40,914 bases of DNA. Source: Bacteroidota bacterium (GTDB lineage: Bacteria; Bacteroidota; Bacteroidia; Chitinophagales; BACL12). The notes under the pieces are model-generated. The model ran no database searches. It was given only the letters and a program-made list of their open reading frames with translations, and was not told the DNA's origin. Both the position numbers and the translations under genes were made by a program. Position 1 is the stretch's first letter; each line of letters starts with the position of its first letter. The stretch is taken from NCBI GenBank assembly GCA_029571985.1, contig JAKQVC010000257.1, positions 1 through 40,914 on the forward strand, given 5' to 3'. Shown piece after piece: positions 25,058 to 34,202 of the stretch.

Positions 25058-26566
25058 ATGATGAATCTGAATATTTTAGTTGCGATTCCTATCCTGACTG
25101 CTTTTGGTTTAATTGCAGTGAAGGGATTATCGCGGACACGCATAGTAGCATTTACCGGTGCATGTATACAGTTAATACTGAGCGTGTTCCTGTTTTTTGC
25201 TTACCAGGCGGAACAACACAAAGGCAACACAGACCAATATGTATTTACGCAACAATATGATTGGTTTCCAACCTTAGGCATTCATTACCAGGTAGGTGTT
25301 GATGGCATTTCAGTAGCAATGATTTTATTGACTGCCTTTGTCGTACTAGCAGGTGTATTAGTAAGCTGGAAGCAGGAAAAATGGTCTAAAGAATTTTTCC
25401 TCTTACTCACTTTATTAAGTGCCGGTGCTTATGGATATTTTATTGCAACCGATTTATTTACACTATTCTTCTTCCTGGAGGTAGCTGTAATTCCGAAATT
25501 CCTGTTAATTGGTATTTGGGGTAGCGGAAAGAAAGAGTATGCTGCTATGAAACTCGCCTTGATGCTGATGGGTGGAAGCGCATTGGTATTTGTTGGGCTG
25601 ATTGGCACCTATTTTTGGGGTGGGTATTCTTTCGACATGCAGGCAGCAGATACCATTCAAATGCCGGTTGATAAGCAAATGATATTTTTTCCATTCCTGT
25701 TTGCAGGATTTGGCATTTTCACCGCCATGTTCCCATTTCATACTTGGGTGCCCGATGGTCACTCGAGTGCTCCAACGGCAGCTAGTATGTTTCTTGCCGG
25801 TATTAGTATGAAGTTAGGTGGCTACGGATGTTTGCGTGCTGCTGTTTTTCTTATGCCTGAAGCCGCACATGCTTATCAGGGTGCGATTATAACGGTCGCA
25901 GCCATTGCTATTATATATGGCGCTTTTGCAACCTTGATGCAAACAGATTTAAAGTACATCAACGCCTATTCATCTGTTTCGCATTGTGGATTTGTGTTAC
26001 TTGGTATTGGCATGCTCAATGAAACAGCAATTAATGGCGCTGTATTACAAATGGTTTCACATGGATTAATGACCGCTCTATTTTTCGCCGCAATAGGCAT
26101 GGTTTACGAGCGCACACATACACGCATGGTAAAGGATATTTCCGGTATGCTAAAAGCAACGCCGTTTATTGGAACCGTATTTATTTTGGCCGGTTTATGC
26201 TCCTTAGGTCTTCCGGGCATGAGTGGATTTGTTGCAGAAATGACCGTGTTTATGGGTGGCTGGCAGGCTGGAGATGCGCTTTATCAATTTGCAACAATAT
26301 TAGCATGTGCCAGTATTGTTGTAACGGCTGTTTATATTTTAAGAGCTGCAGGCAAAACAATGATGGGACCCATTCTCCATTCAGAATATTCTTTGTTTAA
26401 AGACGCTGGGTGGAATGAACGGGGAGCTGCCTTTTTATTGCTGGCCGGCATTTTTATAATGGGTCTTGCCCCCTTTGTATTAACCAATATCATTTACCCC
26501 GGAACTGCCGACATGATGCAACGCATTACAGAAGGCAGTATTTCAACATTTGAATTATTAAAATAA
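25058..26566 (+). CDS. nuoM: NADH-quinone oxidoreductase subunit M (antiporter-like)
   Basis: 502 residues, about fourteen helices. TLFFFLEVAVIPKFLLIGIWG contains the conserved Glu of helix 5; MFPFHTWVPDGHSSAPTAAS, SMKLGGYGCLR and LMQTDLKYINAYSSVSHCGF are family motifs. It is the middle-to-distal proton pump of the membrane arm. Start ATG at 25058 or the next codon, also ATG (25061). It is followed 8 nt later by nuoN. Confidence 0.95.
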   Translation: MMNLNILVAIPILTAFGLIAVKGLSRTRIVAFTGACIQLILSVFLFFAYQAEQHKGNTDQYVFTQQYDWFPTLGIHYQVGVDGISVAMILLTAFVVLAGVLVSWKQEKWSKEFFLLLTLLSAGAYGYFIATDLFTLFFFLEVAVIPKFLLIGIWGSGKKEYAAMKLALMLMGGSALVFVGLIGTYFWGGYSFDMQAADTIQMPVDKQMIFFPFLFAGFGIFTAMFPFHTWVPDGHSSAPTAASMFLAGISMKLGGYGCLRAAVFLMPEAAHAYQGAIITVAAIAIIYGAFATLMQTDLKYINAYSSVSHCGFVLLGIGMLNETAINGAVLQMVSHGLMTALFFAAIGMVYERTHTRMVKDISGMLKATPFIGTVFILAGLCSLGLPGMSGFVAEMTVFMGGWQAGDALYQFATILACASIVVTAVYILRAAGKTMMGPILHSEYSLFKDAGWNERGAAFLLLAGIFIMGLAPFVLTNIIYPGTADMMQRITEGSISTFELLK

Positions 26567-26574
26567 TCAGCAAC

Positions 26575-27987
26575 ATGCCCTTTAGCTTCCTGTCAATAAT
26601 GCAATTCGAATGGTCAGCGCTGATACTGCTTTTTATCGTGCTGTTCCTGCGTATTGGTAAAAAGGTGATATCAAACACATCTTTATTGTATATCGTTAAT
26701 GGCCTTTTGCTCATTAATTTTATTTCCGGATTCTTTGCACACGAAGATGGCACACTGTTCGGAACCATGTTTGTTTCAGACAGTCTGATCCGTTTTGAAA
26801 AATCCTTATTAAATCTGGGTGTGCTGATTATATCCTTACAATCTTTTCACTGGCTTTCTAAACATCACCACGCCTCTGAATTTTACATGATATTGTTGTC
26901 ATCCCTAACCGGGATGTTTTTCATGTTGAGTTCGAACAACCTCTTTATGTTGTATTTGAGTTTAGAGTTATCTGCCATTCCATTAGCTGCCCTCGCGAAT
27001 TTTGATTTACAGAAAAGAGTGAGTGGAGAAGCCGCAATCAAGTATATCATAAGCAGTGCGTTCTCGAGTGGTATTTTACTGATGGGTATTTCCCTAATTT
27101 ATGGTGCCTTAGGTACTTTATCCTTTGATGCCATAAGTTTAAATATGACAGGTGAACCATTATTATTATTTGGTTTTATTTGCCTCTTCGCCGGCTTTGC
27201 CTTTAAATTATCAGCCGTGCCTTTTCATCTGTGGACAGCAGATGTATACGAAGGTGCTCCAGTTGCCGTTACATCTTATTTAAGTGTAATCAGCAAAGGT
27301 GCTATGGTATTTGTATTTATTACAGCGCTGTTCCGCGTGTTTGCCAATGTTGCAGAATCCTGGTATCAGATGCTATTTGTTATCAGTATAGCTACGATGA
27401 TTATTGGCAATCTATTTGCTATCAGACAACAAAATTTAAAACGATTCCTCGCCTTCAGTTCAATTGCACAGGTAGGATTTATATTAATAGGTATTAGCGG
27501 ACACAGCGATGCAGCTGTTGCATCGGCTGTATATTTTATCATGGTCTATATTTTCAGCAACCTTGCTGCATTTGGCATTATCTCATTAGTAAGCGATGTT
27601 ACAGGTAAGGAAAATATTGATGATTATAAAGGATTCTATTCAACCAATCCGCTATTAGCCTGGGTGCTTACTATTGCATTATTTTCTTTAGCAGGCATTC
27701 CACCAACTGCAGGTTTTTTTGGAAAATTCTTTTTATTGATGTCCGGTGCTGCAGCAGATAATAATACGCTCATTATTATTGCTGCACTGAATATGATTGT
27801 GTCGCTGTATTATTATTTACGCGTGGTAAAAGCCATGTTTATGGATAGCAACGCACAACCTATCGAAAAACTAAAACCAGGCTGGATGCCTGTAACAGCT
27901 TATATAGTTTGCACTGCAGGCATTTTGCTTTCCGGTATCATTGGAGGTGCATTTGAATACATTATTTCAATCGTGTCAACACATTAA
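26575..27987 (+). CDS. nuoN: NADH-quinone oxidoreductase subunit N (antiporter-like)
   Basis: 470 residues, about fourteen helices. LFMLYLSLELSAIPLAALANF holds the helix 5 Glu; FKLSAVPFHLWTADVYEGAP, LKRFLAFSSIAQVGFIL and AGIPPTAGFFGKFFL are family signatures. It is the antiporter-like subunit nearest to NuoJ and NuoK. The stop is followed after only 2 nt by the ATG of a small protein of unknown function, so the nuo message continues past nuoN. Confidence 0.95.
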   Translation: MPFSFLSIMQFEWSALILLFIVLFLRIGKKVISNTSLLYIVNGLLLINFISGFFAHEDGTLFGTMFVSDSLIRFEKSLLNLGVLIISLQSFHWLSKHHHASEFYMILLSSLTGMFFMLSSNNLFMLYLSLELSAIPLAALANFDLQKRVSGEAAIKYIISSAFSSGILLMGISLIYGALGTLSFDAISLNMTGEPLLLFGFICLFAGFAFKLSAVPFHLWTADVYEGAPVAVTSYLSVISKGAMVFVFITALFRVFANVAESWYQMLFVISIATMIIGNLFAIRQQNLKRFLAFSSIAQVGFILIGISGHSDAAVASAVYFIMVYIFSNLAAFGIISLVSDVTGKENIDDYKGFYSTNPLLAWVLTIALFSLAGIPPTAGFFGKFFLLMSGAAADNNTLIIIAALNMIVSLYYYLRVVKAMFMDSNAQPIEKLKPGWMPVTAYIVCTAGILLSGIIGGAFEYIISIVSTH

Positions 27988-27989
27988 CT

Positions 27990-28343
27990 ATGGCCATTAA
28001 TCAAAATCATACCTTTGATGATCTGGATGGCGTTAAATGCGCTATTGTTGAGAAAAATGCTTCGCAGAGCCGTATCGACTTTCTCAAACCTCTGCTTGAA
28101 TTCAATGGATATACGGTTGTGGTAGTGCCATCACCGCCCGCTAAAGGCGCTGCACCTGTGCCCGAAGGAGAAACACCTCCGCCGCCCACTTCTTTTACAA
28201 TTGGTGTAACCGACGTTACATTTAACCCTACCAACGCTCTGTTTGGCAGGCTGTTGCGCACACCTTCCGGTAAAATAGTAAGTCCGGCCTATTGGCAGCA
28301 GAAAGTAAGCGAAATCGCTGAAGACAAGCCTTATTTTTCCTGA
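27990..28343 (+). CDS. Small protein of unknown function, co-transcribed with nuo
   Basis: 117 residues, start 2 nt after the nuoN stop. I do not recognise a named domain. The first half (about 15-48) reads as a beta-alpha-beta unit (VKCAIVEKNASQSRIDFLK, then NGYTVVVVPSP), followed by a Pro-rich loop (about 47-67, PPAKGAAPVPEGETPPPP) and a C-terminal part IGVTDVTFNPTNALFGRLLR with TPSGKIVSPAYWQQK. No signal peptide or membrane helix is present, so it should be cytoplasmic. The C-terminal motif resembles small uncharacterised Bacteroidota proteins I recall, so it is likely a real conserved gene. Position suggests a link to complex I assembly or to the downstream pheT group; neither is shown. 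Confidence 0.7.
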   Translation: MAINQNHTFDDLDGVKCAIVEKNASQSRIDFLKPLLEFNGYTVVVVPSPPAKGAAPVPEGETPPPPTSFTIGVTDVTFNPTNALFGRLLRTPSGKIVSPAYWQQKVSEIAEDKPYFS

Positions 28344-28378
28344 GTAATACCGGCCTATTCTGTTAGACTGCTTATGTG

Positions 28379-28386
28379 TAAATTTG
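28379..28386 (+). promoter_or_regulatory. -7 element TAAATTTG of pheT
   Basis: Perfect TAnnTTTG match ending 6 nt before the ATG at 28393. It supports that ATG over the upstream TTG (28384), which lies inside the element. The pheT message would be nearly leaderless. No good TTTG is seen at -33. Confidence 0.5.
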
Positions 28387-28392
28387 CAGTCT

Positions 28393-30825
28393 ATGAAAAT
28401 TTCGTGGAACTGGTTACAGGAAATTTTACCTGTACAACTTTCTGTTGATGCAGCTGCCGAATTACTAACGGATATTGGTCTTGAGGTTGAATCAGTATCT
28501 GCCTATGCAAGTATCCGAGGTGGACTTGAAGGTTTGGTAACCGGCAAGGTAATGACCTGCGAAAAGCATCCTGATGCTGATAAACTCAAACTCACCACAG
28601 TGGATATTGGCACCGGAACCTTATTGCCAATTGTGTGTGGAGCGCCCAATGTAGAGGCAGGACAAATGGTGATTGTTGCAACAATTGGCACAACCATTTA
28701 TCCCGTAAACGCTGAACCATTTACCATTAAAAAAGCCAAAATCCGCGGACAGGAAAGTGCCGGTATGTTATGTGCAGATGATGAAATTGGATTAGGCGAA
28801 TCGCATGCAGGTTTACATATCCTGCCAGCAGAAACGCCAATTGGTATTCCGGTAAAGAATCTGTTTGATGTTTACACTGATCATATTATTGAAATTGGTT
28901 TAACGGCAAATCATGCAGATGCCAACAGCCATATTGGTACTGCCCGCGAACTCAAGGCAGCTCTTGAAGTGCGCCAGGGTATCGTAAATGCATTGCAATA
29001 TCCGAAGGTTAAAAATATTACTGTTAATCAACATACACCTGTAATCACAGTTGCTGTTGAAGATGATGCATGTAAAAGGTATTCAGGGATATATATCGAA
29101 CAAGTTCGCATTACAGAAAGTCCGAAGTGGTTGCAAAACAAATTACGGGCTGTAGGTATGCGCCCAATTAATGCAGTTGTAGATATTACCAATTACGTAT
29201 TACATACTTACGGACAACCCTTACATGCCTTTGATGCAGACAAGATTAAAGACAACCGGGTAATTGTAAAAAAGCTAACTGCGGGCACACCATTTGTTAC
29301 CCTGGATAATAAAACACACAAACTGTCAGCTAACGACTTAATGATTTGTGATGCAGAGGCGGGTTTGTGTATTGCAGGTGTTTATGGTGGATTATCCAGT
29401 GGTGTAACCGAGCAGACAACCCGTATTTTTTTAGAAAGCGCCTGGTTTGATCCGGCACATATCAGACGCACTGAATCCTTACATGGATTAAAAACAGATG
29501 CATCTGCACGTTTCGCAAAAGGTACGGATATTGAAATTACGGTTGCCGCCCTGCAATTAGCTACTGCACTCATTGTAGATATTTGTGGCGGGGTAGTAAA
29601 AGGCGACATCTCCGATTTTTATCCTGCGCCCATGGCTCCATTTAGCGTTCAATTGCGTTTGTCACGTTTGCGTGCAATTAGCTCCATTGATATGCCGGTT
29701 GAAACCGTTAAGCAGATATTACAATCATTAGGCATTCATATTACCAGTTATACGGATGGCGTATTGCAAACGGCAGTGCCAACCTATAAAAATGATGTTG
29801 TGCGTGAAATTGATTTAATTGAAGAAATTTTACGCTTATATGGTTTTAATAAAATCCCGATACCTAATAGTGTTCGTACACCCTATCTGGTAACCCCTAA
29901 ACCGGATCGCGAGCTTATTAAAATGAATATGATTCGATATTTATCCGCTCAGGGTGCCTATGAAATTGCAACGAATGCAATTGGTAAATCGAAATTCAAT
30001 CAGCAATTTTTACCACAATTAGCTGAACAGCAGGTTTCGTTGTTAAACTCATTAAATATCGAACTGGACAGCATGCGCCTCACGCTTGCTTTTACTGGAT
30101 TAGAGGTTATTGCCTATAATCATAGCCATAAGCAAACGGATTTACGTTTATTTGAGTTTGGCAGAACTTATCGTGTGCAACAAGGTGCTTACATCGAAAA
30201 TGATGTTTTGGCCATGTATATGACCGGAAATGCTTACGATGAAACCTGGCGCATACCACAGCGCAAAATCGACATTTTTGATTTGCAGGAACAGGTGCAA
30301 TCTGTATGCAATCGCATGGGCTTGCAGATTGATTGGCAGGTGCAGGAGCATCCGATAAATGGTATATTTTCAAGCGCTGTTTGTTTAACTGAGGGACAAA
30401 AAACTTTTGGTATAGCCGGCACCATTAAGCAGGAAGTGTGCGCTGCTTTTGGTATTCGAACACCAGTTTACTATGCAGAAATTGATTGGGCTTCATTAAT
30501 TGATCGTGCAGGAAACCGGTCGGTGGTATTCCGCGAAATACAAAAATATCCTGAAGTGCGTCGCGACTTAGCACTGGTGATTGACAGGCAAACAACCTAT
30601 CAGGCAGTGGAGCGGATTGCGCGTCAGGAAGGCAAACAGTTGCTGCGCGATATCAGGTTGTTTGACGTTTTTGAAGGAGAGCAATTAGCCGGTAAAAAAA
30701 GTTATGCTATTGGTCTTACATTTAGTGATGCAACAAAAACACTAACCGATGTCGAAATAGAGCCTGTGATGCAGAAGATGATGCAGCGATATGAAAAAGA
30801 ATTAGGTGCTATAATTCGTAAGTAA
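28393..30825 (+). CDS. pheT: Phenylalanine--tRNA ligase beta subunit
   Basis: 810 residues. It pairs with PheS (not in the window) to charge tRNA-Phe. The N-terminus MKISWNWLQEILPV is typical; the EMAP-type tRNA-binding domain spans about 40-150 (LVTGKVMTCEKHPDADKLKL, GAPNVEAGQMVIVATIGT); then the B3/B4 editing domain (RAVGMRPINAVVDITNYVL, GQPLHAFDADKI), the B5 domain (DFYPAPM onward), the core fold, and the C-terminal FDX-ACB anticodon-binding domain (REIQKYPEVRRDLALVIDR to the end). The frame extends three codons upstream to a TTG, but the ATG at 28393 matches the family start. It is followed after 30 nt by the short coiled-coil gene. Confidence 0.96.
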   Translation: MKISWNWLQEILPVQLSVDAAAELLTDIGLEVESVSAYASIRGGLEGLVTGKVMTCEKHPDADKLKLTTVDIGTGTLLPIVCGAPNVEAGQMVIVATIGTTIYPVNAEPFTIKKAKIRGQESAGMLCADDEIGLGESHAGLHILPAETPIGIPVKNLFDVYTDHIIEIGLTANHADANSHIGTARELKAALEVRQGIVNALQYPKVKNITVNQHTPVITVAVEDDACKRYSGIYIEQVRITESPKWLQNKLRAVGMRPINAVVDITNYVLHTYGQPLHAFDADKIKDNRVIVKKLTAGTPFVTLDNKTHKLSANDLMICDAEAGLCIAGVYGGLSSGVTEQTTRIFLESAWFDPAHIRRTESLHGLKTDASARFAKGTDIEITVAALQLATALIVDICGGVVKGDISDFYPAPMAPFSVQLRLSRLRAISSIDMPVETVKQILQSLGIHITSYTDGVLQTAVPTYKNDVVREIDLIEEILRLYGFNKIPIPNSVRTPYLVTPKPDRELIKMNMIRYLSAQGAYEIATNAIGKSKFNQQFLPQLAEQQVSLLNSLNIELDSMRLTLAFTGLEVIAYNHSHKQTDLRLFEFGRTYRVQQGAYIENDVLAMYMTGNAYDETWRIPQRKIDIFDLQEQVQSVCNRMGLQIDWQVQEHPINGIFSSAVCLTEGQKTFGIAGTIKQEVCAAFGIRTPVYYAEIDWASLIDRAGNRSVVFREIQKYPEVRRDLALVIDRQTTYQAVERIARQEGKQLLRDIRLFDVFEGEQLAGKKSYAIGLTFSDATKTLTDVEIEPVMQKMMQRYEKELGAIIRK

Positions 30826-30855
30826 AAAGTGCTACATTCGTTCACTCAAGTTGTT

Positions 30856-31173
30856 ATGGAGCCATTGCCATCCACTTCCGAAAAATTTGCATTACTAAAG
30901 GCCAATCTGGAGCGTCTGCTTCGGAGTTACCAGGCTATTCAGCGTGAAAACGACATGTTAAAGGAGCAAATAGAGGCTGTAAGGAAATCTGTGCAGGAGC
31001 GCAATAAAAAAATCGAAAGCCTGGAGGACCAGTTAAACATCCAGCGAACTGCCAGCTCAATAGCCTCTATTCCACAGCTACAGGACGGTTTAGGGGACAA
31101 GGAGGAGGTTAAAAAGCGTATCAACGAGCTGATAAAGGAGGTTGACAGCTGTATCGCCTTGTTGAATGAATAA
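30856..31173 (+). CDS. Short coiled-coil protein upstream of zapA
   Basis: 105 residues from the ATG at 30856; a GTG at 30829 would add nine residues. Residues about 10-65 form a clear coiled coil with heptads of Leu, Ile and Met (LLKANLERLLRSYQAIQRE, NDMLKEQIEAVRKSVQ, KKIESLEDQLN), then a flexible linker and a short helix at the end (VKKRINELIKEVDSCIALL). No signal peptide. Such small coiled-coil proteins are often found between pheT and zapA in Bacteroidota. It resembles ZapB or FtsB/TolA-like coiled coils in layout only; a role with ZapA at the division site is an inference from position. Confidence 0.72.
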   Translation: MEPLPSTSEKFALLKANLERLLRSYQAIQRENDMLKEQIEAVRKSVQERNKKIESLEDQLNIQRTASSIASIPQLQDGLGDKEEVKKRINELIKEVDSCIALLNE

Positions 31174-31215
31174 TCCCCGCCGGGCTCTCACATCTCTATT
31201 TTCATAATCTTTACT

Positions 31216-31224
31216 TAACTTTAG
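31216..31224 (+). promoter_or_regulatory. Candidate -7 element TAACTTTAG of zapA
   Basis: TAACTTTA matches TAnnTTTG except for the last base. It lies 35 nt upstream of the zapA ATG, and the same nonamer, also preceded by ATAATCTT, recurs upstream of the DUF47 gene at 40211. Weak evidence. Confidence 0.25.
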
Positions 31225-31259
31225 CCCTATTGGACTAAAACCGTTTGCAATAAACCCTG

Positions 31260-31568
31260 ATGGAATCTGAGGAAAGCAAGTTGTTGAATATACATGTTAC
31301 GATTTGCGACAGGCCCTATAGGCTCAAGGTGCGGCCGGAGGAGGAGGAAAACGTGCGCAAGGCGGCCAGAACCATTGCCGAGAAAATAAAGGAGTTGCAA
31401 AACCAGTTTGCCGGCAGCGATAAGCAGGATTACCTGGCGATGCTGTTACTGACAACCATGGTGGAGCAACCGGGAGCACATAAAGAAACAAGTGCATCTG
31501 CAACAAGCGAATTTGACAGCGCTTTAGATGCACTAAACAAGCAGCTTCAAGAAGCACTGCAGGTTTAA
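31260..31568 (+). CDS. zapA: Cell division protein ZapA
   Basis: 102 residues, usual size. The N-terminal globular part [28 protein letters not shown] is the ZapA signature (beta-hairpin followed by the helix with EEE..VRKAA), and the C-terminal half is a helix likely to form the dimeric coiled coil (about 60-102). ZapA cross-links FtsZ filaments at the division septum. It sits between a coiled-coil gene and rny, an arrangement common in Bacteroidota. In many bacteria the ssrS (6S RNA) gene follows zapA; the 73-nt gap after this gene is too short for it. Confidence 0.85.
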   Translation: MESEESKLLNIHVTICDRPYRLKVRPEEEENVRKAARTIAEKIKELQNQFAGSDKQDYLAMLLLTTMVEQPGAHKETSASATSEFDSALDALNKQLQEALQV

Positions 31569-31641
31569 CAGCCTCCCACTGAACTCAATTCCTTCGCGAT
31601 TTATTGGCCACGGTCTCGTCTGTCATCATAAATTCATAACT

Positions 31642-33237
31642 ATGAACGAAACCGTCATGTATGCCATCATTGGCGTAGTAGCCCTGGTGGTTGGTATTAT
31701 CGCAGGTCGTTTGATCTTCGCCCCCAGCAAAAACCAACAAGCATTAGCACAAAAAGAAGCCGAAGAAATCGTGGCATTGGCCAAAAAAGATGCCGAACTT
31801 ATTATTGCCAAGAGCAAAACAGAAGCAGACGCCTATAAAAAAGAACGCTCTCTCGAATTAAAGGATCAGATGATTCAACAGAAAGCCGAGGTAGAGCGCG
31901 AACGACAGCAAAAAGTTGGGAAAGTTGAAGAGCACGAAATGCGGTTAAAGCAACGTGAATCACAACTTGGTCAACAACAGCAGCAACTTTCCAAAAAAGA
32001 AGCAGAAGTAAACAACCAGCGCGAAACCCTCAATAAGCAACTTGAAGCTGTTAACATCAAAAAAGCAGAGGTAGATAAGGCTTATGAAACGCATATCAGC
32101 AAATTAGAAGATGTTGCCAAGCTGAGTGCAGAACAGGCCAGAAATGAATTGATGGAAGCCTTAAAAGATGAAGCCCGCAACAAGGCTATGGCACATATCA
32201 AAGAGATAGTGGAAGAGGCAAAACTCAAAGCCAATAAGGAAGCCAAGAAAATTATCTTACAAACCATTCAAAGAACAGCTGCCGAGCAGGCAATTGAAAA
32301 TTCAGTTTCTGTATTTAATCTGGACAGTGATGATCAAAAAGGCCAGATTATCGGTCGCGAGGGTAGAAATATTCGCGCTCTAGAAGCTGCCACCGGTGTC
32401 GAATTTATTGTAGATGACACGCCGGAAACCATTATCATCAGCGGATTTGACCCCGTTCGTCGGGAAGTAGCCCGTTTGAGTTTACAGCGACTTGTAACTG
32501 ATGGGCGTATACACCCGGCCCGAATCGAAGAGGTTGTTGCGAAAACCAAAAAACAGATGGAAGAACACATCATGGAAATTGGTGAACGCACAGTTATTGA
32601 ATTAGGTGTAACTGGTTTACATGCTGAATTAATTCGCATGGTAGGACGTATGCGGTTCAGATCGTCCTATGGACAGAATTTATTGCAGCACTCAAGAGAG
32701 GTTGCCAATTTATGCGCAATAATGGCAGCAGAGCTCGGATTAAATCCAAAACTGGCTAAGCGTGCCGGCTTATTACACGACATAGGAAAAGTACCTGAAG
32801 AAGAAAGTGAATTAAGTCACGCCCTGTTAGGTGCAAAATTGTGCGAAAAATATGGTGAACATGCGGCTATTGTGAATGCTGTTGGTGCACACCACGACGA
32901 AATTGAAATGCAGTATGTTATTTCACCAATTGTACAGGCTTGTGATGCCATAAGTGGTGCGCGTCCTGGAGCTCGACGAGAAATTCTTGAAAGCTATCTG
33001 AAACGCATAAAAGAAATGGAAGGACTTGCTCTGGCACATGATGGTGTAGAAAAAGCATATGCCATTCAGGCTGGTCGTGAATTGCGTGTGATAGTAGAAT
33101 CTGAAAAGGTCGATGATAAGCGGGCAGAAGAGCTCTCTTTCAGCATCGCACAAAAAATTCAGGATGAAATGCAATACCCGGGACACATTAAGGTAACAGT
33201 CATCCGCGAAAAACGCGCGATATCATTTGCGAAATAA
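31642..33237 (+). CDS. rny: Ribonuclease Y
   Basis: 531 residues. An N-terminal membrane helix ([20 protein letters not shown], about 6-25) is followed by a long charged coiled coil (about 30-200), a KH RNA-binding domain (about 233-290, [20 protein letters not shown]) and an HD domain whose His-Asp pair is in GLLHDIGKV (about 379-380), with HHDEIE further on. RNase Y is the membrane-anchored endonuclease that starts mRNA decay. All key residues are present and the length fits. It is the last gene of the pheT group and ends before a two-way terminator. Confidence 0.95.
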   Translation: MNETVMYAIIGVVALVVGIIAGRLIFAPSKNQQALAQKEAEEIVALAKKDAELIIAKSKTEADAYKKERSLELKDQMIQQKAEVERERQQKVGKVEEHEMRLKQRESQLGQQQQQLSKKEAEVNNQRETLNKQLEAVNIKKAEVDKAYETHISKLEDVAKLSAEQARNELMEALKDEARNKAMAHIKEIVEEAKLKANKEAKKIILQTIQRTAAEQAIENSVSVFNLDSDDQKGQIIGREGRNIRALEAATGVEFIVDDTPETIIISGFDPVRREVARLSLQRLVTDGRIHPARIEEVVAKTKKQMEEHIMEIGERTVIELGVTGLHAELIRMVGRMRFRSSYGQNLLQHSREVANLCAIMAAELGLNPKLAKRAGLLHDIGKVPEEESELSHALLGAKLCEKYGEHAAIVNAVGAHHDEIEMQYVISPIVQACDAISGARPGARREILESYLKRIKEMEGLALAHDGVEKAYAIQAGRELRVIVESEKVDDKRAEELSFSIAQKIQDEMQYPGHIKVTVIREKRAISFAK

Positions 33238-33261
33238 AACGCATATCCTAAATAAATGGCA

Positions 33262-33287
33262 AAAGCCCCGACCGAAATCGGGGCTTT
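33262..33287. terminator. Bidirectional terminator between rny and the converging gene
   Basis: AAAGCCCCGA, loop CCGAAA, TCGGGGCTTT: ten perfect pairs, followed by GCTTTTG on the plus strand and by TTGCC then an A/T-rich run on the minus strand. Confidence 0.88.
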
Positions 33288-33309
33288 GCTTTTGTATGGA
33301 TCAATAAAC

Positions 33310-34197
33310 CTATTGCCAGAGATATAAAATCCGAATAGTGCCTCTTGGGCGGTATGTAACTTCGCCATCAAATGAGTCGGCCACAGGTAAATCAACCTGT
33401 AAGCCACCCACCCATGAACCCTTACCTACTTCACAACCCAACATCGCATAGGCAGAGGTGCCTTTTGTTTCAGATTCTACTAATTGGTGGTAAGTATCAC
33501 CAGTATTTGTTTCAACTAACAGACCTGCATTTGGCAGAAATGTAAAAGCCGGTTTTCGGATTGTATAACTATATAAACCGGTGCTCGTTTGCTGAAAGCC
33601 AAATTGATAAGCAGATGCATTAACTGTATTGTATTTGCCTGTATAATCAAGTGTAACGGTATGTTTATTCATAGCGTACGACACTCGGGCGCCCGCTAAT
33701 ATATCGAAACTACCAGAACCAAGCGAGACACCTGCAGGAAGATGATCGGCACGAAAATTTTCGCTGAATTTTCCTGTTGGCAACTCGATTCCGGCTTTTG
33801 TATAAATAGTCCATTTATGTTTAACCATCATACTATCGACATTCGAGTATACTTTGAATGTATTCATAACCCCCGCATCACCCAGGCCCGACAAATTCGT
33901 TTGAACACCTTCGTGATAAATAGAATTATACTTATAAGGTATATAAGCAGTAACATGCCACCAACGATTTAAACCTATTCCAAAGCCTGCATCCACACCC
34001 GAATACAGAATATCGGCATGCGCATCACCAGTGGCCTGGAAAGCGGCATAATGCGGCCTCAATAAGATAAAGTTGTATAAGGCATACGAGCTTGGCACAT
34101 TGAATACACCGGCACCGGAGCATCCACAAATATCGCAGGCCTTACCGGTGCTAATGGTCATCATTGACACCATCAGCACCGTCAGCATCCTTTTCAT
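33310..34197 (-). CDS. Outer-membrane-type protein with N-terminal CDICGC motif
   Basis: 295 residues. A signal peptide ends at about residue 20, so the mature protein would begin with CDICGCSG (C21, C24, C26), a Cys cluster at the very N-terminus that could bind a metal. The remainder consists of many short amphipathic strands (HVTAYIPYKYNS, HTVTLDYTGKYNTV, GSWVGGLQVDLPV), and the C-terminus GTIRILYLWQ fits a small barrel of about 10-12 strands. Proteins of this kind are common in Bacteroidota and are often called transporters; several lie near copper or iron genes, though I recall this only generally. It is the third gene of a three-gene set, 5 nt after the His-ended lipoprotein. No substrate can be named. 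Confidence 0.62.
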   Translation of the reverse strand: MKRMLTVLMVSMMTISTGKACDICGCSGAGVFNVPSSYALYNFILLRPHYAAFQATGDAHADILYSGVDAGFGIGLNRWWHVTAYIPYKYNSIYHEGVQTNLSGLGDAGVMNTFKVYSNVDSMMVKHKWTIYTKAGIELPTGKFSENFRADHLPAGVSLGSGSFDILAGARVSYAMNKHTVTLDYTGKYNTVNASAYQFGFQQTSTGLYSYTIRKPAFTFLPNAGLLVETNTGDTYHQLVESETKGTSAYAMLGCEVGKGSWVGGLQVDLPVADSFDGEVTYRPRGTIRILYLWQ

Positions 34198-34202
34198 ACA
34201 AG

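Noticed and set aside
28384-28392. TTG start for pheT
   Set aside because: MKISWNWLQ from the ATG at 28393 is the family start and the TTG lies inside the promoter element.
31569-31641. 6S RNA (ssrS) after zapA
   Set aside because: The 73-nt gap is far too short, and no long two-arm hairpin is visible.
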